A DNA stretch of 64,000 nt, taken from NCBI GenBank assembly GCA_963678705.1, contig OY783208.1, forward strand, positions 24,736,095-24,800,094, read 5' to 3'. The stretch is from Panorpa germanica (Eukaryota; Arthropoda; Insecta; Mecoptera; Panorpidae). Under the pieces are notes generated by a model. It saw only the letters and a list, made by a program, of their open reading frames with translations, made no database searches and had not been told where the DNA came from. Positions 36,549-49,608 of this stretch are shown piece after piece. The position numbers and the translations under genes were made by a program. Position 1 is the first letter of the stretch. Every line of letters begins with the position of its first letter.

Positions 36549-37852
36549 TTAGAGCTCCTCGTGAACCAGCGACGACTTCTCGGTGGGGTAGCCCCAAAAC
36601 GAAGAGGGCAAACCACTAGAATCTCGATCCCTTTTAACAAAAGCAGTAAAACTTGAAATACAATTCCCAATAAAATGATTTGCGAGCCCCATAATCGCCA
36701 GTTCGACATGAGGATCAGGACTTTCCAGCTTGTACACTCCAACACGCATCCTCTTCAACGCAGAGTTCAACTCCTGCAGCATGTGGTTGCTATCGGACCC
36801 TACAAAAATGGACTTGACGCTCTTCAAGTTAACGCTCTTAATTTGTCGTTTTATTTGCTTTATGATGAGATCTTTTGATGGTAGACACATTTCTGTGGTG
36901 GCTACGCCCCTCTCGTTGCGATATCCAAGGCATTGGGGCGCTGAGAACAGATTGGGGGTCTGCTTTATGTGATCGCAGGCCCGAACCCAGTCCATGCCGT
37001 TCCTGAGATGAATTCCGATGAAGGAAGCTTTCGGTAGATTTGTTTTTATAAATCTGCGAGCCTTCTCGAGCACAAAATCGCTCCATTTTAGGTATTTGTG
37101 TAAATTACGGTACTCCAGCTGCACTGGGAAGCTTGCTGGGGCCCCTAAAAGAACAAAACACAGGTTTAGAAGGTAACAACAACTCCAGAAGCACGAACAT
37201 CTCATTGACTTACCTGTAAAAGCTAGAACCGGCCATTTGTGACCAGGATATTTCGAATTCCACTTCGATTTTATGTCGTTGTTGTAAGTGTCATAATGCA
37301 GGGGGCTGTAAAATTCAGAGCTGCTGAAATTGATGTTGAAAGTGTCCCAGAAAGGACCAAAAGGATTCCCTTCCTTTGCATTGCAACCAACGTTTGAATC
37401 TTTGCCGGTTCTGGACATGTAACAAAACGCAGTCCTGTTTCCGTCCGGCCAAATTTTAGGGGCTAAATCGCTCATAAATTGTTCCATTGTTATAACCCGA
37501 TGATATTCCCTTAAGGGCTCGATTTTAAAATACGTGTCAAACGGAATTTGAGTTGACTTTAGTTCGCCGAAACGATATTCTACCCATGGTGGAAGGATTA
37601 GGGTTCTGTTTAAATTATAAGCGAAACCAAGAGACCCTAAAAAATGATCTGCTTGATTTCCGAAACGTCCTGTAATTTAATTTATTAAATATCGTGTTTT
37701 TTAGCTTAACCTAACTTTTAATTCACCGATAACTTACCCATACACGGACAATAAGCTATATAACCATTTGGATCTATATCTACATTACCACTAATTGTAA
37801 ATTCTATTAAATTAAATGAGAATATAAATAATATAAAATATAAGTTAAACAT
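36549..37852 (-). CDS. POFUT1: GDP-fucose protein O-fucosyltransferase 1 (POFUT1), copy B, 388 aa
   Basis: Same three-exon structure as copy A, at an offset of 13,952: 37738-37852, 37214-37669 and 36549-37144, all splice sites kept (acceptor of exon 2 is now ACAG). Exons 2-3 show one amino-acid difference (Thr221 to Arg). Exon 1 shows two changes in the signal-peptide region (Val to Phe, Gly to Glu). The catalytic HLRNG, Cys residues and C-terminal HEEL are all intact. The near identity means either recent duplication or gene conversion, and both copies appear usable. Confidence 0.95.
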
Positions 37853-39174
37853 TTTTATTTACTAACAATAAATTATAATAAACAATCCATAACTAATACT
37901 GTCAAACAGTCCATTCATCCTGGACACAATATCAACCAGACTCTTCAAAACTTCTATAATGTTAATTGTATTAATTTATTAATTAATTACTTATATTATT
38001 ATTTATATTATATATTGTTATTAATACAACATTTATTATTAATAAAATAAATACTTCTCTTTAGTTTAAACAATTTAATATAGTTGCTGTATTGATTAGA
38101 CATACAATATAAACTAGTATGTTATGATTTGATGTATTTTAAAATTGTAATTAAATTAATTTATATTATTAATGAGTTTTTAGTATTACATATATTAATA
38201 TTTAGTATTACTAGTTTGTGGAATACAGTATTTCTTAACCCGCTAAATTTAAATCTAGTAAATAAAATGCATTTTACTTGCTCAATAGAACAAGGGGAAT
38301 TAACCAACTAAATATAATATAACTAAGCAACGGACCATTCTATCCAGTGCGAATTTATCTTAGACTCCATTCAATCTGCTATAGTCCACTATAAATTTGT
38401 TAAAGATTGGTTGGGGATACCCCCGTTGACACACTACATTCTTAAATTCTAGAAATGTATATTACATGTACTGATAAAGTTACCTATCAGGATCTCAAAT
38501 GTGATTTGTTTTAAATAGTCGCAATGTTATTGAAGATATAAACAATTAAAATAGTCGTTTAAAGTCTGCCTTACACTCTACATCTTATATACAAATACAT
38601 CGACTGAAATTCTTGCCCTTTAACAATCTGCAACCAAACATACACCACCACACTTCGTCCAAAAGTCCAAGTTATATACAATCTTTTACTTCCATATTTT
38701 TGTTGTTTTTCACATCAATTTTTTTCAGTGCAAACTAATAGCTATTAGCGATTAAACAGCACAGGGTGTCCAACAGTCAACGACTACTTTAATTAAATAA
38801 AGTAAATGCACAAAGACCGTGAACAATAAATAATTTTAATTTGAAATATTCATTGCATTAAGTCTGAGTCACTTTTCGTTTTATTTTTGTAATTTACTTA
38901 AATAATCCATCAACTTATTAAAAACCATTAAATGTCATTCGGGTGTAACGGTTTCTCGATTACCGTGACATGTCCGTTACATTGATTAAATTGCCTGCAC
39001 TCTACTAATTGCGTGTTTTTTCTGCGCTTCTCCAATCGTCTAGTGCATTGTTCGGCTGACAGCTCAACATTATTGAGTATTCTCTCATACAGTGAAGTTC
39101 TCAAAGTGATTACATTTTTTATAATTTAAATTTTTATATTTTAAACAAATTACAAGAATTCTAAAGAATTGAAA
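37853..39174. other. Intergenic region copy B (POFUT1 B / orphan exon 1)
   Basis: Parallels the region before SPH-FREP A, including the ACAGGGTGTCC repeat (38757) and the MYB-like inverted repeat. About 38990-39050 has a short insertion (TTTTTTCTGCGCTTCTCC...) absent from the other two promoter copies. Confidence 0.5.
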
Positions 39175-39231
39175 ATGAAGGTCTTTATCCTTGCCTTCTT
39201 CGTGTCTTGTGCCTTAACCACCAACGCTACG
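39175..39231 (+). CDS. Orphan/alternative first exon of SPH-FREP B
   Basis: It encodes a 19-residue signal peptide start ([19 protein letters not shown]) and ends in the same GTGAGT donor, in the same phase, as the real first exons at 25220 and 42535. About 240 bp downstream, similarity to the normal intron stops at GGGTGGT/AATCAACATCGG, and exon 2 is missing until 42892. It could be a dead duplicate, or an alternative promoter and first exon splicing to 42892 over a 3.7 kb intron. Confidence 0.6.
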
Positions 39232-39629
39232 GTGAGTTTTTTACTTTTATTTGTTTGCTTTGACATTATTCGCTCTCCTGTTCAGCACCGGCTATCTAGG
39301 TTCGACGTGGACTTCCTGAGGACTTCCTGGGGACTTCTCTTTTCTTGAGGAGCGCTGCTTGGTGCACCATTTCTTATTTTCTTAAGTAATTTTCCAGTTG
39401 TAGACGTGGCATAGCTTTATGTTCATGTAGTAGCGACCCTCCACGGCAGATGTCAGCTGGGTGGTAATCAACATCGGATTTATTGAATATTTTGAAGGTT
39501 TTTTGTTAATCGTCAAATTGATTTGGAATTTCGTTAAAAATTGACCGAAATATTGCTATTTGCACTTTGAAATTTGACTGATTTATTATTTGGCCGCCAT
39601 TTTGTGACAGCTGACGTGACACTCTTACA

Positions 39630-39835
39630 TAACAGAGATGGCAATATATTTCAGGGGTAGAGCCACGTTTTACTTTCTATAAAATTGCACTACGAGTATA
39701 TATTTATAAAGTTGGCTACCAGGACCTCAAATGTCCAATTATTCTAAAATAAAGTCGCAGTATTACAAAAGAAAGTACCAATTAAAATAGTCATTTTTGT
39801 CCCTCTACCCCACAAGTATATTGCCATCTCTGTTA
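39630..39835. mobile_element. Short MITE with ~33-bp terminal inverted repeats
   Basis: TAACAGAGATGGCAATATA and the following bases at the left (39630-39661) are mirrored by the right end (39803-39835, ending TATTGCCATCTCTGTTA). The element is 206 bp with no ORF. A related end fragment (TCATCTCTGTTAGCG) lies in an SPH-FREP A intron near 27334. Confidence 0.75.
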
Positions 39836-39879
39836 AGCAACAGAGTGTAAAGGAGATGTATCAGAAATTCAACCAGTTA

Positions 39880-40443
39880 ATAAAAGTATTTGTAAAATTA
39901 TTAAAAATGAGTGGCAAAAAACTAAAAAACGAATTCGCCCCTGTGAGGTTGTAAAACGAAAAATGAATCAGTATTGAACCAGGAAAGGCGATAGCGCGAA
40001 AATCGCTCGGAAAGTTATTGAAGTTTTATATTTAGTGTGGGAAGATTCAACTCAAAAAACTAATTCGGTAGAACAAGCTAAAATTTGAGCTTTAGATGGT
40101 AAGTTTTGTGACACTTTTATATCCAATAATACACCTACAATATATATCTCTTGGAATCTTGAAATCTTTATTTTTCAATGCTTAATTTTTGTTTTAGATA
40201 ATATGGAGATAAATGGAACAAATGTTGACCTTGGAAAATGGAATTTATCGGAAGTAAATAATTATATAACTGATATACTCTAATTTAAAATGATCCAATT
40301 CGTTTAATTATATTGTTTAATTAGTTTTTAATAAGCTTGCAGAACGTGCTAATTGCCGAATACCTGATAATGGAGTTATCGAATGGAAAAAGTTCATTAA
40401 GGATGTGAATTCAACATCAAACAATAAGAAAAGCAAAGGATAA
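39880..40443 (+). pseudogene. Unrecognised decayed coding sequence
   Basis: Gene-like composition appears in pieces: a frame at 39903-40100 (EWQKTKKRIRPCEVVKRK ... SAKIARKVIEVLYLVWED) broken by stops, a GT-AG-like gap (40100-40198), DNMEINGTNVDLGKWNLSE, and a last piece AERANCRIPDNGVIEWKKF ending at a stop (40441-40443). No family is recognised. It sits only in the block B insertion and may be a processed or transposon-borne remnant. Confidence 0.35.
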
Positions 40444-40527
40444 TTAAGCGGCTAGAAATTGGTCCTTGTAGTTTAAACGGCGCCTGTACCAGGCAAATTA
40501 TCTCCAGGACACCCAGGAAACTTTATA

Positions 40528-41560
40528 GATATACTAGCACTTCGCCCCGTCGCAAAGTAACGTGTATATAATATTTGTGATTAAATTTAAACTTATTTGT
40601 TACATTGAACTTAATGCAAAATATTATTCTTAAGTAATTTTCGCTAAAATATATGTTTTTTAAATTTGTTTTCCTTTATTTTGTTCTAATTCTACCATTT
40701 ACCTCAATTCAGCCCTGTATTGAACAATGTCCAGTACCCCGCCTCTAAACCCCAATCATCACCTCTTGGCTCCATGCTCTTTATCGTTCCCGTTAATGCA
40801 CTTTCAATTAATTTGCACTACACCGCCACCCGTAATTCCAGCACCTCTGCACTACTCTGCATCGCCTCTACCTCACAGCGCCCTTATCCGATTATTGACA
40901 CATCTACTCCCCTCCTCCCACTAGACTCGCTACATGCTAAATATCATCGTTGTACCTTTATATTGTTCTTATATTCAGTTTATCACCCCCTACCCTAATG
41001 TTACACTTAAGAAAATGTAGTTTTTTTAATTTATTTTCGTAATTATTATATTAATCTATACCTGCATACTACATTTCAACTTTGTATTTATATTTTAACA
41101 TCAGCCCCCCCACATTTCCGCCGCTACTGAATTAAATTAGTGTTTCTATACATATCGCAAGTTAACAATTTCTTGATTAAATATTTCTAGCTTTTACCGT
41201 GTCAACTTTCGCCGCCACTGGAAATTTAGGGTTTTCTATTTTGTTTTCATTAGTTAGAGGCCTACATACCAAATTTCAACGTTCGAATTCTACTCTAACA
41301 TTGCCCCCAGAAATTCACGCCGTTACTGAACTTAAACTTAGGATTTCCAATTATTGGAAAATATGCTATTATGGACTCAATGCACACCCCAATTTTCAGT
41401 TTTCTATCTTTTCTAGTTCATGAGATATTGGCAAAAATAGTTTTTGGAATTTTTCGGTTTTTCAAAGTGAATTTCAGGGAGAATTTTACTAACGCAGAAA
41501 GTCTTAGAAATTTGTCCTCTCCAAAATATCAAACTTTGTAGGCGTCGTTTAGAAGATGCC
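40528..41560 (-). mobile_element. Helitron/Helentron-like element (copy 4)
   Basis: The left end ATACTAGCACTTCGCCCCGTCGCAA is a mutated form of the 11.46 kb terminus. The body shares several segments with 12.55-13.46 kb (ATCGTTGTACCTTTATATTG; CCGTTACTGAAC). The sequence after it (41700-41990) is C-rich and unassigned. Confidence 0.5.
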
Positions 41561-42534
41561 GTATAGGATTTTGATTCCCGATAAATATCTCTACACTGTG
41601 AACATTTTGACAACTACGGACATTGTAATAGGTAGAAATTCCTTCTTTAAGAATCACCAAACCATCCGCTCCATTTCGAATCTAAGTTTTAAGCCAGTTG
41701 CAATTAGTTCCGCACCAGCGCTTAGATTTCACGCAAACAATTATAAGTTACATCCCTTTCCCTTAAAAGATCCTGCACATCCTTTCCTCCTCCCATTTCG
41801 TATTCCCTCCTTTCCTGATTTGTTCCCCCACCAATCTCAAGAACTCCCTCTCTGTATTTTTCATTTTATCCTCCCACCTAATCACTCTCGTTCTTGCCCC
41901 TACCCTCAAATTGCTCCCCTTCTCGCCGGGGTTATTCCGCCTTCCGCTGTACTAAGAGAAGACCACCGTGAAGTGATGCGCATGCGTCAGTAACACACAG
42001 TACCAACTGTAACGCATTTAAAACCCTACATTGAACGCGGGAAATTTAAATCGTTAAAACACAATATTATAGAAGATATTAACAATTGAGAAAATGCTTT
42101 TTTGCATGAATGTACATCTGCAAACTAAAAGCTATTAGCGATTAAACAGTACAGGGTGTACAACAGTCAACGACTACTTTAATTAAATAAAGTAAATGCA
42201 CAAAGACCGTGAACAATAAATAATTTTAATTTGAAATATTCATTGCATTAAGTCTGAGTCACTTTTCGTTTTATTTTTGTAATTTACTTAAATAATCCAT
42301 CAACTTATTAAAAGCCATTAAATGTCATTCGGGTGTAACGGTTTCTCGATTACCGTGACATGACCGTTACATTGATTAAATTGCCTGCACTCTACTAATT
42401 GCGTGGCCAACATTATTGATTATTTTCTCATAGAGTAAAGTTCGCTATTTTCTTGCGGGTTCTTAAAGTGATTAAATTTCAGTGAAACTTTTTACATTTT
42501 TGAAACAAATTGTGAGAATTCGAAATAATTGAAA

Positions 42535-45500
42535 ATGAAGGTGTTTATCCTTGCCATCTTCGTATCTTGTGCCTCAACCACCAACGCTACGGTGAGTTTT
42601 TTACTTTTATTTGTTTGCTTTGACATTATTCGCTCTCCTGTTCAGCACCGGCTATCTAGGTTCGACGTGGACTTCCTGAGGACTTCCTGGGGACTTCTCT
42701 TTTTTTGAGGAGCGCTGCTTGGTGCACCATTTCTTATTTTCTTAAGTAATTTTTCAGTTGTAGACGTGGCATAGCTTTATGTTCATGTAGTAGCGACCCT
42801 CCACGGCAGATGTCAGCTGGGTGGTGATCATTATTGTTACCATATTAGACAATGTAACATCTGGCCACAAATAACCGTCTTGGTCTTTCAGTCGACAACC
42901 ACCGAGTCCACAACCACAGAATCTACGACCTCGGGGACTACGGAACTAACAACCACGTCGACTACTACCCCTTATCCATCAGATGATTATTGCCCCATTG
43001 AAGAGTTAAAAACTTGTAAGTGATTAACTGGTTTTACAGGACCCCCAATGCGCCCCTGTTGTTAACGTACTATTATTTTTACAGGCGGGTATAAATACGG
43101 AGTTTCTGCAGCCAAAAAACAATTCCCTCACGTTGCTTTTTTGAAGAGCAGAAATGCCTATAAAGTCCAGTACTGCAGCGGAAGTCTAATTCATCCTAAA
43201 TGGGTGCTCACTTCCGCTTATTGCACGCTCCCGTAAGTAAAATGTCTGATTTGGTATTTCTTTAGGTTGGTAACAACTCACAACTGAAGTAACTCATTTT
43301 CCAGTCAATCAATTGTTGAGGTCACCCTCGGGGCCCTCGTTCCGCTCGATGAAGAAGATCCGAACAGGGTTGTTGTGCAATCTGATGACATCTACATCCA
43401 CCCTGGGTATCTTCCTCGTTATAAGAATCCTAAGAACGATGTGGCTTTGATTAAATTGTCCAGACCGGTGAGATCAGGTAAGATCATCAGATCCTGTAAT
43501 TCACCAAACTCCTGAGCGTCATTCATTGTGCTGATTGTTGCAGATGCTATCATCCCCATTGTCCTGAAAAGGGACTCTGGACCAATCTGTAAGGACAACA
43601 TCACCTACGCTGCATGGGGAGAATCTGGCTACGGTAGGTTCAGTGGTTTACTAGGGATATTTAGAAGGACCATTAAAACTAGGTAACGCAGGAAGTTTGA
43701 AAATCATAATTTCAGAAACATTGACCTTCACTCACGAAATCATGATATCAGAAGGACCTTGCAGGTGTCGTGACAATGACATCAAAGTAGAATATGATGC
43801 TGCAGCAACGGACTCTGAATTTTTCTGCTGTACCTCAGGAGAACATTTTTGTTTTGTAAGTCTGTGAATTACTTTTTACTTACTTGTAGTTAGTCTGATA
43901 AGTTTTATAAATTGTTAATTAACAGACGACACTAATTCAATATTTGGAATCACTTAAAATTACATTCCTACACATAAAACGATATACATGAGATTGTTGT
44001 CTCTCCCACTCATCGGGGACGTGTTTTGAGTCGACTGCACTCGTGTTTGTTCGGGTTACTTCGGATATTGTTCTGTTACAGATAATAAATTTCCATCCAT
44101 GCATTAATCTGTAATGTCTTCCTTCTTTTAGATTCACAACGGGGCCGGATTGGTCATTAATGGAGTTCTAGTGGCCGTTATGAGCACTCGGTGTTTTACC
44201 CATTGTCGCCACACTGAAGGAATCTTCACCAACATCTACAACCACCAACAATGGATTGACGACACTTTGAGTGCAGGTTGGACTTAACTTACTTTTGAAT
44301 TAATCAGATATTTGATCAGATTCACTTTCAGGTTGTTCCAATATGTATTTCAACAATTGGGTTGTGTATTTCGTTTTATCTATTCCGCACGGTTTCATCA
44401 TACTCTCCTTCCTTTCAGCAAGTCCTCTCTCTCCTATTTTTCTCTCCTCCTTACACATCTACTATACCTTCCTTCACCGTCTTCCCAATATCTCTTTCCT
44501 TTTCTTCATTTTCTTGTCCTGGCCATGCTTTGTTTTCTATCCTTAAGTACGCTGGTGTCTTCTCCTCCAAATTCGTCTTGTATCTCATATTGCGTTTGTC
44601 TTCTGTTGTACCCCTACATCCCCTTTTCCCAGTTGTACCTCCACGCTTCTTCCTTCTTTCTTCCTGAACTCTACCTTATAAAGATATACTCAGATGCGAT
44701 GAACTCAGATCTAAACCCTTGTAACTTTGTCTTCCAGATTGCATTCCAGACTCGAAAGTTTACGGAGCGTGCAGTGACATTACCGGTATCCTCCCTGGAG
44801 TCTACCTAATCCAACCCCACAACGACATGGAGCCGTTCGAAGTTTTCTGCGACATCCGCATGGACGGTGAGAAATGGACTGTAAGTATTCTGACTTCATT
44901 TCATTCCAACACATTTCCTGTTTACATGCAGGGCCTTCCTTACAGGGTCCAGGTGAAAGTGTCAAATATTAGTTTCGTCTAACACCGCAAACGTAAACAC
45001 AAAATGGGGATATTACCTTCAATATTTTACGCAAATGATAAACTTTTTAGATAACTCCAAGATTTCTTTCCTAGAAATTTAATGAAGATATTTTGCAGGT
45101 CATCCAGCAGCGCTTCAACAAGTCCGTTGACTTTTACAGGAACTATGCTAACTACACGATGGGATTTGGGCCGATATCTGGAAACCATTGGCTGGGATTG
45201 GAGAAGATCCACCAGGTGGGGTCACGATTTGTTCTTATCCTTATGTCATGACTTTGTTTGCAAAGTGTCATTCAGTAATACCAACTGCACCGAACTAAAC
45301 TCATAATCATCTGCTGTTAATTGGAAATGGAAATGTGATCACAGTTTAACTGTTGCTTTCAGTTGACGAAAAATGGCGACCATGAACTCCTAGTGGACTT
45401 GCAGGCCCACAACTCAAGCAGAAGATACGCGCGGTACACTACTTTTAAAGTTGATTCTGAGGAAACGGGATTCAAATTGACGATCTCTGGCTACAAGGGA

Positions 45501-48500
45501 AACGCAGGTAGGTCCAATGTTTATTCCACACACAAGACTTCCTGTACTGATTTCATGTTCCCGTGGGTCACGTGGCCTACAAATTCGTTTGACATTCGAA
45601 GGATAATAAACAAATAAAACTTGTAATAACAAATTAAATAGCAATATAAAAAGACATAATACAAGTATATCAAACTAAGAACCAGAAATGTAAACGATTT
45701 TGTAAAACAAGTAATGTGGTACACCTGTAGACATGGAGGAAGTGAAGTCAAAACGTGCAAAGTAGGAGGAAGTCTGTCTTAAATAGAAGATGCTGCGGAT
45801 CGAGTTACACAGAGCAGAGAAATGGAAACTTCGGTGAGGACAACAAAAGGGCGCAGGAATCGTATAACAGATGTTAAAACGAAACCAGCAGGGCGAGAAG
45901 ATTATATCGAGATGAAAACTGGATCTACATAACTCAGTGATTCTCGGTCAAATGAAACTGATAAAGGCAATGATAAATTTAGCAAGAAAAAGGAAAAAAA
46001 CTGAAGCTACATCCGGATATATAGAATCATTTAAAATCTAAAGGAAACTTCAATGGAGCCCAACTCTTTGATCGTGGGGGCTTCAAACTGTGTTTTATGC
46101 CACCCCTACCTGTATGGAAAACAATAAAAAATTATAAATGGACAACGACCTTCAGTCTGGCTGGATGATAAAAAGGAGCCATCATCTAAACTGGTTCGGT
46201 ACAAGATCAAACTAATGGAAACAAATTCTGTATCCAGCCCTGAATAACCATGTAGGAATCGAAGCAGACGTTGAGGCACCTGTATCTAACAAACCCCAGA
46301 AGTTGTATTCCAATGAGACTCGAAGCCACACCAGAACAAATAGAAGAACCAGCTATACATTGGTAAATACTAAAGAAAAACTACTGAGCTACTAAAGACT
46401 GATCAAAAATCATCGAACCCTGATGACCAGAGGACTGAAAGAAAAATACAATTAGTGGTACATAAATAAAGATACAGAAAGTTGTGTAACATGTGAAACA
46501 AATAAATAAACAAGAAAAAACCCAAAATCAATTGAATAGAATAAATAGCAGAGCTGTAACGTTTTAAAAATGAAATACCTTCGCCCAACAAAAATGCACA
46601 ACAAATGAACATAAAGAGGAAATCAAGATAATTCAGAAGACGTTGAAAGATGAATAAAGGAAACCTTACACAGAAGACAATTTACCGTTAGGAAGAATAA
46701 TCAAAGCAGACGCGTGTCAGACAAGCTATGAAATTAAAATCATAATCCACATTCCATTAATTGATAACACCCTGTATTCCAATCAAACGAAAATCTGTTG
46801 TCCAATTAATAATCCCTTCTAATAAATGTCTAGCTACAGCAAATGCATAGGTTGCAGGCGTAACAAAGAAGAAGAACCACTCAAATAATTCTCACCACGC
46901 GAAGTCCAATTAATGCCAAAACAAAAGAACTCTTCGTGTATTGGACAAACGTCCGAATCCTTTGCAGACATCATCGACCCTACAAAGCAATGCACCCTTC
47001 AGGGATGCAACAAGTAGGAGCTAAGACGAATTGGAAGGTGCTACCCCTGATGACCATCTTTGAGAATGTCACTGCCAAAGGAATACAACAGCTGGACCTG
47101 CATAACATCAACCAGGACGAGTTTAAACCAATAACAAGACTGTACCAGGATGTAAAACCCATAAAAACCTAGAATTAAGTAATAAACACATGCAGTTAAT
47201 GATGCTGCAGTAATTAAACTATGTGTCCCTAAAGTAACAGGTTTAACTTAGATAGATATTTCCAAAAAGACAAAGAACGAGAAAATTAACAAAACGAAAA
47301 TCAATTAACTTTGAAGGAAATCAAATGACAATAAATTAAAATTAAAATTTCCATTCTTGGTAAGGAGGAGTTAAGGAAACAACCATTCCAGGAAACTGTC
47401 AAAGTTTGGAATGACATCCGGCATCTCAAGATGAAGCAATAGAACTAGAAGACATAATTAGGAATGGCTCAATCGCTGCTGCTTAGGATCTAGACGCACA
47501 AGAGTTTTATCCAATAGTTGTCTTCATTCACAGAGAATTGTAAATTACAAAAGTCCATTAATCTAACGTTGTCAGTGGCGTGCCATTTATGTTATGCAAA
47601 TACAAAACTAATGGGCCCTATAACTTGGTTGACAACAGGTTGGTGGTTGAATTTCATGTGGAAACCACGGTTGAAGTGAGTTCAAAAACTTTTGACATTT
47701 GGTGGGCGGAGCCTGATGTCGGTGATTAGCCGTGTCGACAGAAATAAATCAATTTCGTTCAAAATTAGAAGTTTCTAGATCGAAAATTGTAGCTAGCATT
47801 ATTATGTCGATATTTGTTGGCCATTTTATGTATCGTCCCACGCACCAGAGTTGAATCAGGTCGGGCTTTCTTGGAGGGCGCTTATATGGAAAACAAATAA
47901 CAACGGCTAGGAAATGAAAGTTAAATGCAAAGGCCATTGTTTCTTCTTTCACATTTCTATTGATTTGCTAAATAATTGACCGATTTGTTATTTGATAATA
48001 AATTGTTTTTAAAATATTATTTTTGACTTCATATAGTTTTATGCTCTTGAAAATATGATCTTCTATGGATGTAATTGTTATATGGAGTAACGCAAAAAAA
48101 CATTAAACTTAACTGCTGAAATGATATATAACTAATCCCGGGATTGACTCTTTCAAATCCCGAAATCCCGACTATAAGAATATTAAAAATATTAAAGAAA
48201 CTAATAGAAAATAATTCACAACCCAATTGTTTTAAAATTATGTCCCCCTCCCATCACTAGACAAACCGGGCAACACCGGGTATTAGGAGTTGATAACAAA
48301 TAAACTTAACACATAACACACTTTGCGACGTGAACGTGTTATTAAATGTTAAATTATTGATTAAGTAATGTGGTTAACACGTTGAGGACGGAGCACGGAG
48401 TACGGAACACGTTGTGTTTTACTTTTGTAGAAAATTTAAATTATTTGACGTTGAAAACAACAGGAAGTTTTATGTTTTGTTTCCCCGTTGTCCATTGGTT

Positions 48501-49608
48501 GTAAAATAATCCCCCCCCCCTCTCCGTCGCCCCGTCCCGTCGTGAACGTGTTAACAACGGATGGTTGTGTTGTGTGCCCAGTTGTTGGTTTGTTTGTACC
48601 GCAGTGTTCTTGTTATTGTTTCAGGCGACTCCATGTACAAACCACCTCACGGCGGCGGCAACAACTACCTGAATGGAATGAAATTCTCTACGTACGACAA
48701 GGACCAGGACAAGTCGTCGTATAACTGTGCTGAGTTGTGGCAAGGTGCCTGGTGGTACAATAATTGTGCGAACAGGTAACTATCTGCATCTGCGTCTGCG
48801 TCACGTGACGCGTGATGTGACGGTCCTCTAGAGTGTAGGATTGCCACCTCATCGAATGCCCGGGCCTAGACACATTATCTCCAGGCCACGGGTTTACTTA
48901 TTCCTACTGCGGGTCTGCGAGTTCTGTCACAAAACACACAATTATTCGTTTCCATGTTACAACATTTTCTCCGCGGCAGTTCAGGAATATGAATCCGTTA
49001 AATATTCAAACTTTCATCAAATTTCAACAGATTTATTAAACTGAAAATAAGACATTATACTTAAACTAGTAAAATATTTTAGAACTTTTGCTTTAATTAA
49101 GGTAGTTGTGCCGCGACACTAACTTCTATAGCTGTCCTACTCTTTCTAATACACGTCCTATATTTAGGTTAACTTTTTTACGTTAATGTTATGTCAGATT
49201 ACATTAAGAAAAATATTCGTTTGACATAAATTTACGTTTTTTGTTCACCGGGTGATTGAAAGCAGTTTTATTAGATGAAATAAAAATATGCAGCAACCCA
49301 ATGAAACTCCCATCGCTTTGTTGCGGATTTAGATTTTTGTAATTTATGATTTTCAGTGAATTGACTAAAATATATTTCAGTGCAGAGTTCATGGCAACAT
49401 TCAGTTGTTGTCAGTTGGTAACCCTGATCCATTTATGTTCACCCTGTGTTTTTGTGTTGGTACTATTCTAACGTTGTGTTTTACTTGCAGCCATTTGAAC
49501 GGTCCGTACCATGACTCGGCTGTGTATGGTGATAAGATAATTAAGTGGTATTTCAACTTTGGCAAGTACACACTTAAAACATCGCGGATGCTGATCAGAA
49601 GGAAATGA
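42535..49608 (+). CDS. Serine-protease-homologue/fibrinogen-like chimera (SPH-FREP), copy B, 516 aa
   Basis: Twelve exons: 42535-42591, 42892-43015, 43085-43232, 43305-43477, 43544-43633, 43716-43855, 44132-44276, 44738-44880, 45099-45215, 45363-45507, 48625-48775, 49491-49608; 1551 nt, all GT-AG and in phase. Domain order matches copy A, and the same inactivating changes are present (TSAYC for TAAHC; HNGAGL for GDSGGP), so the pseudoprotease state predates duplication. Differences are concentrated: exon 6 ([17 protein letters not shown] against [17 protein letters not shown]), exon 11 around the calcium site (two compensating indels) and exon 12. Constant parts such as [15 protein letters not shown] and MLIRRK are unchanged. 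Intron 10 is much longer than in copy A. Intact and probably expressed; a diversified paralogue. Confidence 0.9.
45600..47830. other. Copy-B-specific content of SPH-FREP intron 10
   Basis: Copy A has about 0.7 kb of unrelated sequence at this place (28560-29285); copy B has about 2.2 kb. The stretch is richer in G/C and less repetitive than its surroundings. A frame near 46238 reads [10 protein letters not shown], reminiscent of LINE RNase H, and 46936-47172 is open for 78 codons. It may be a decayed retroelement, but no family is established. Confidence 0.35.
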
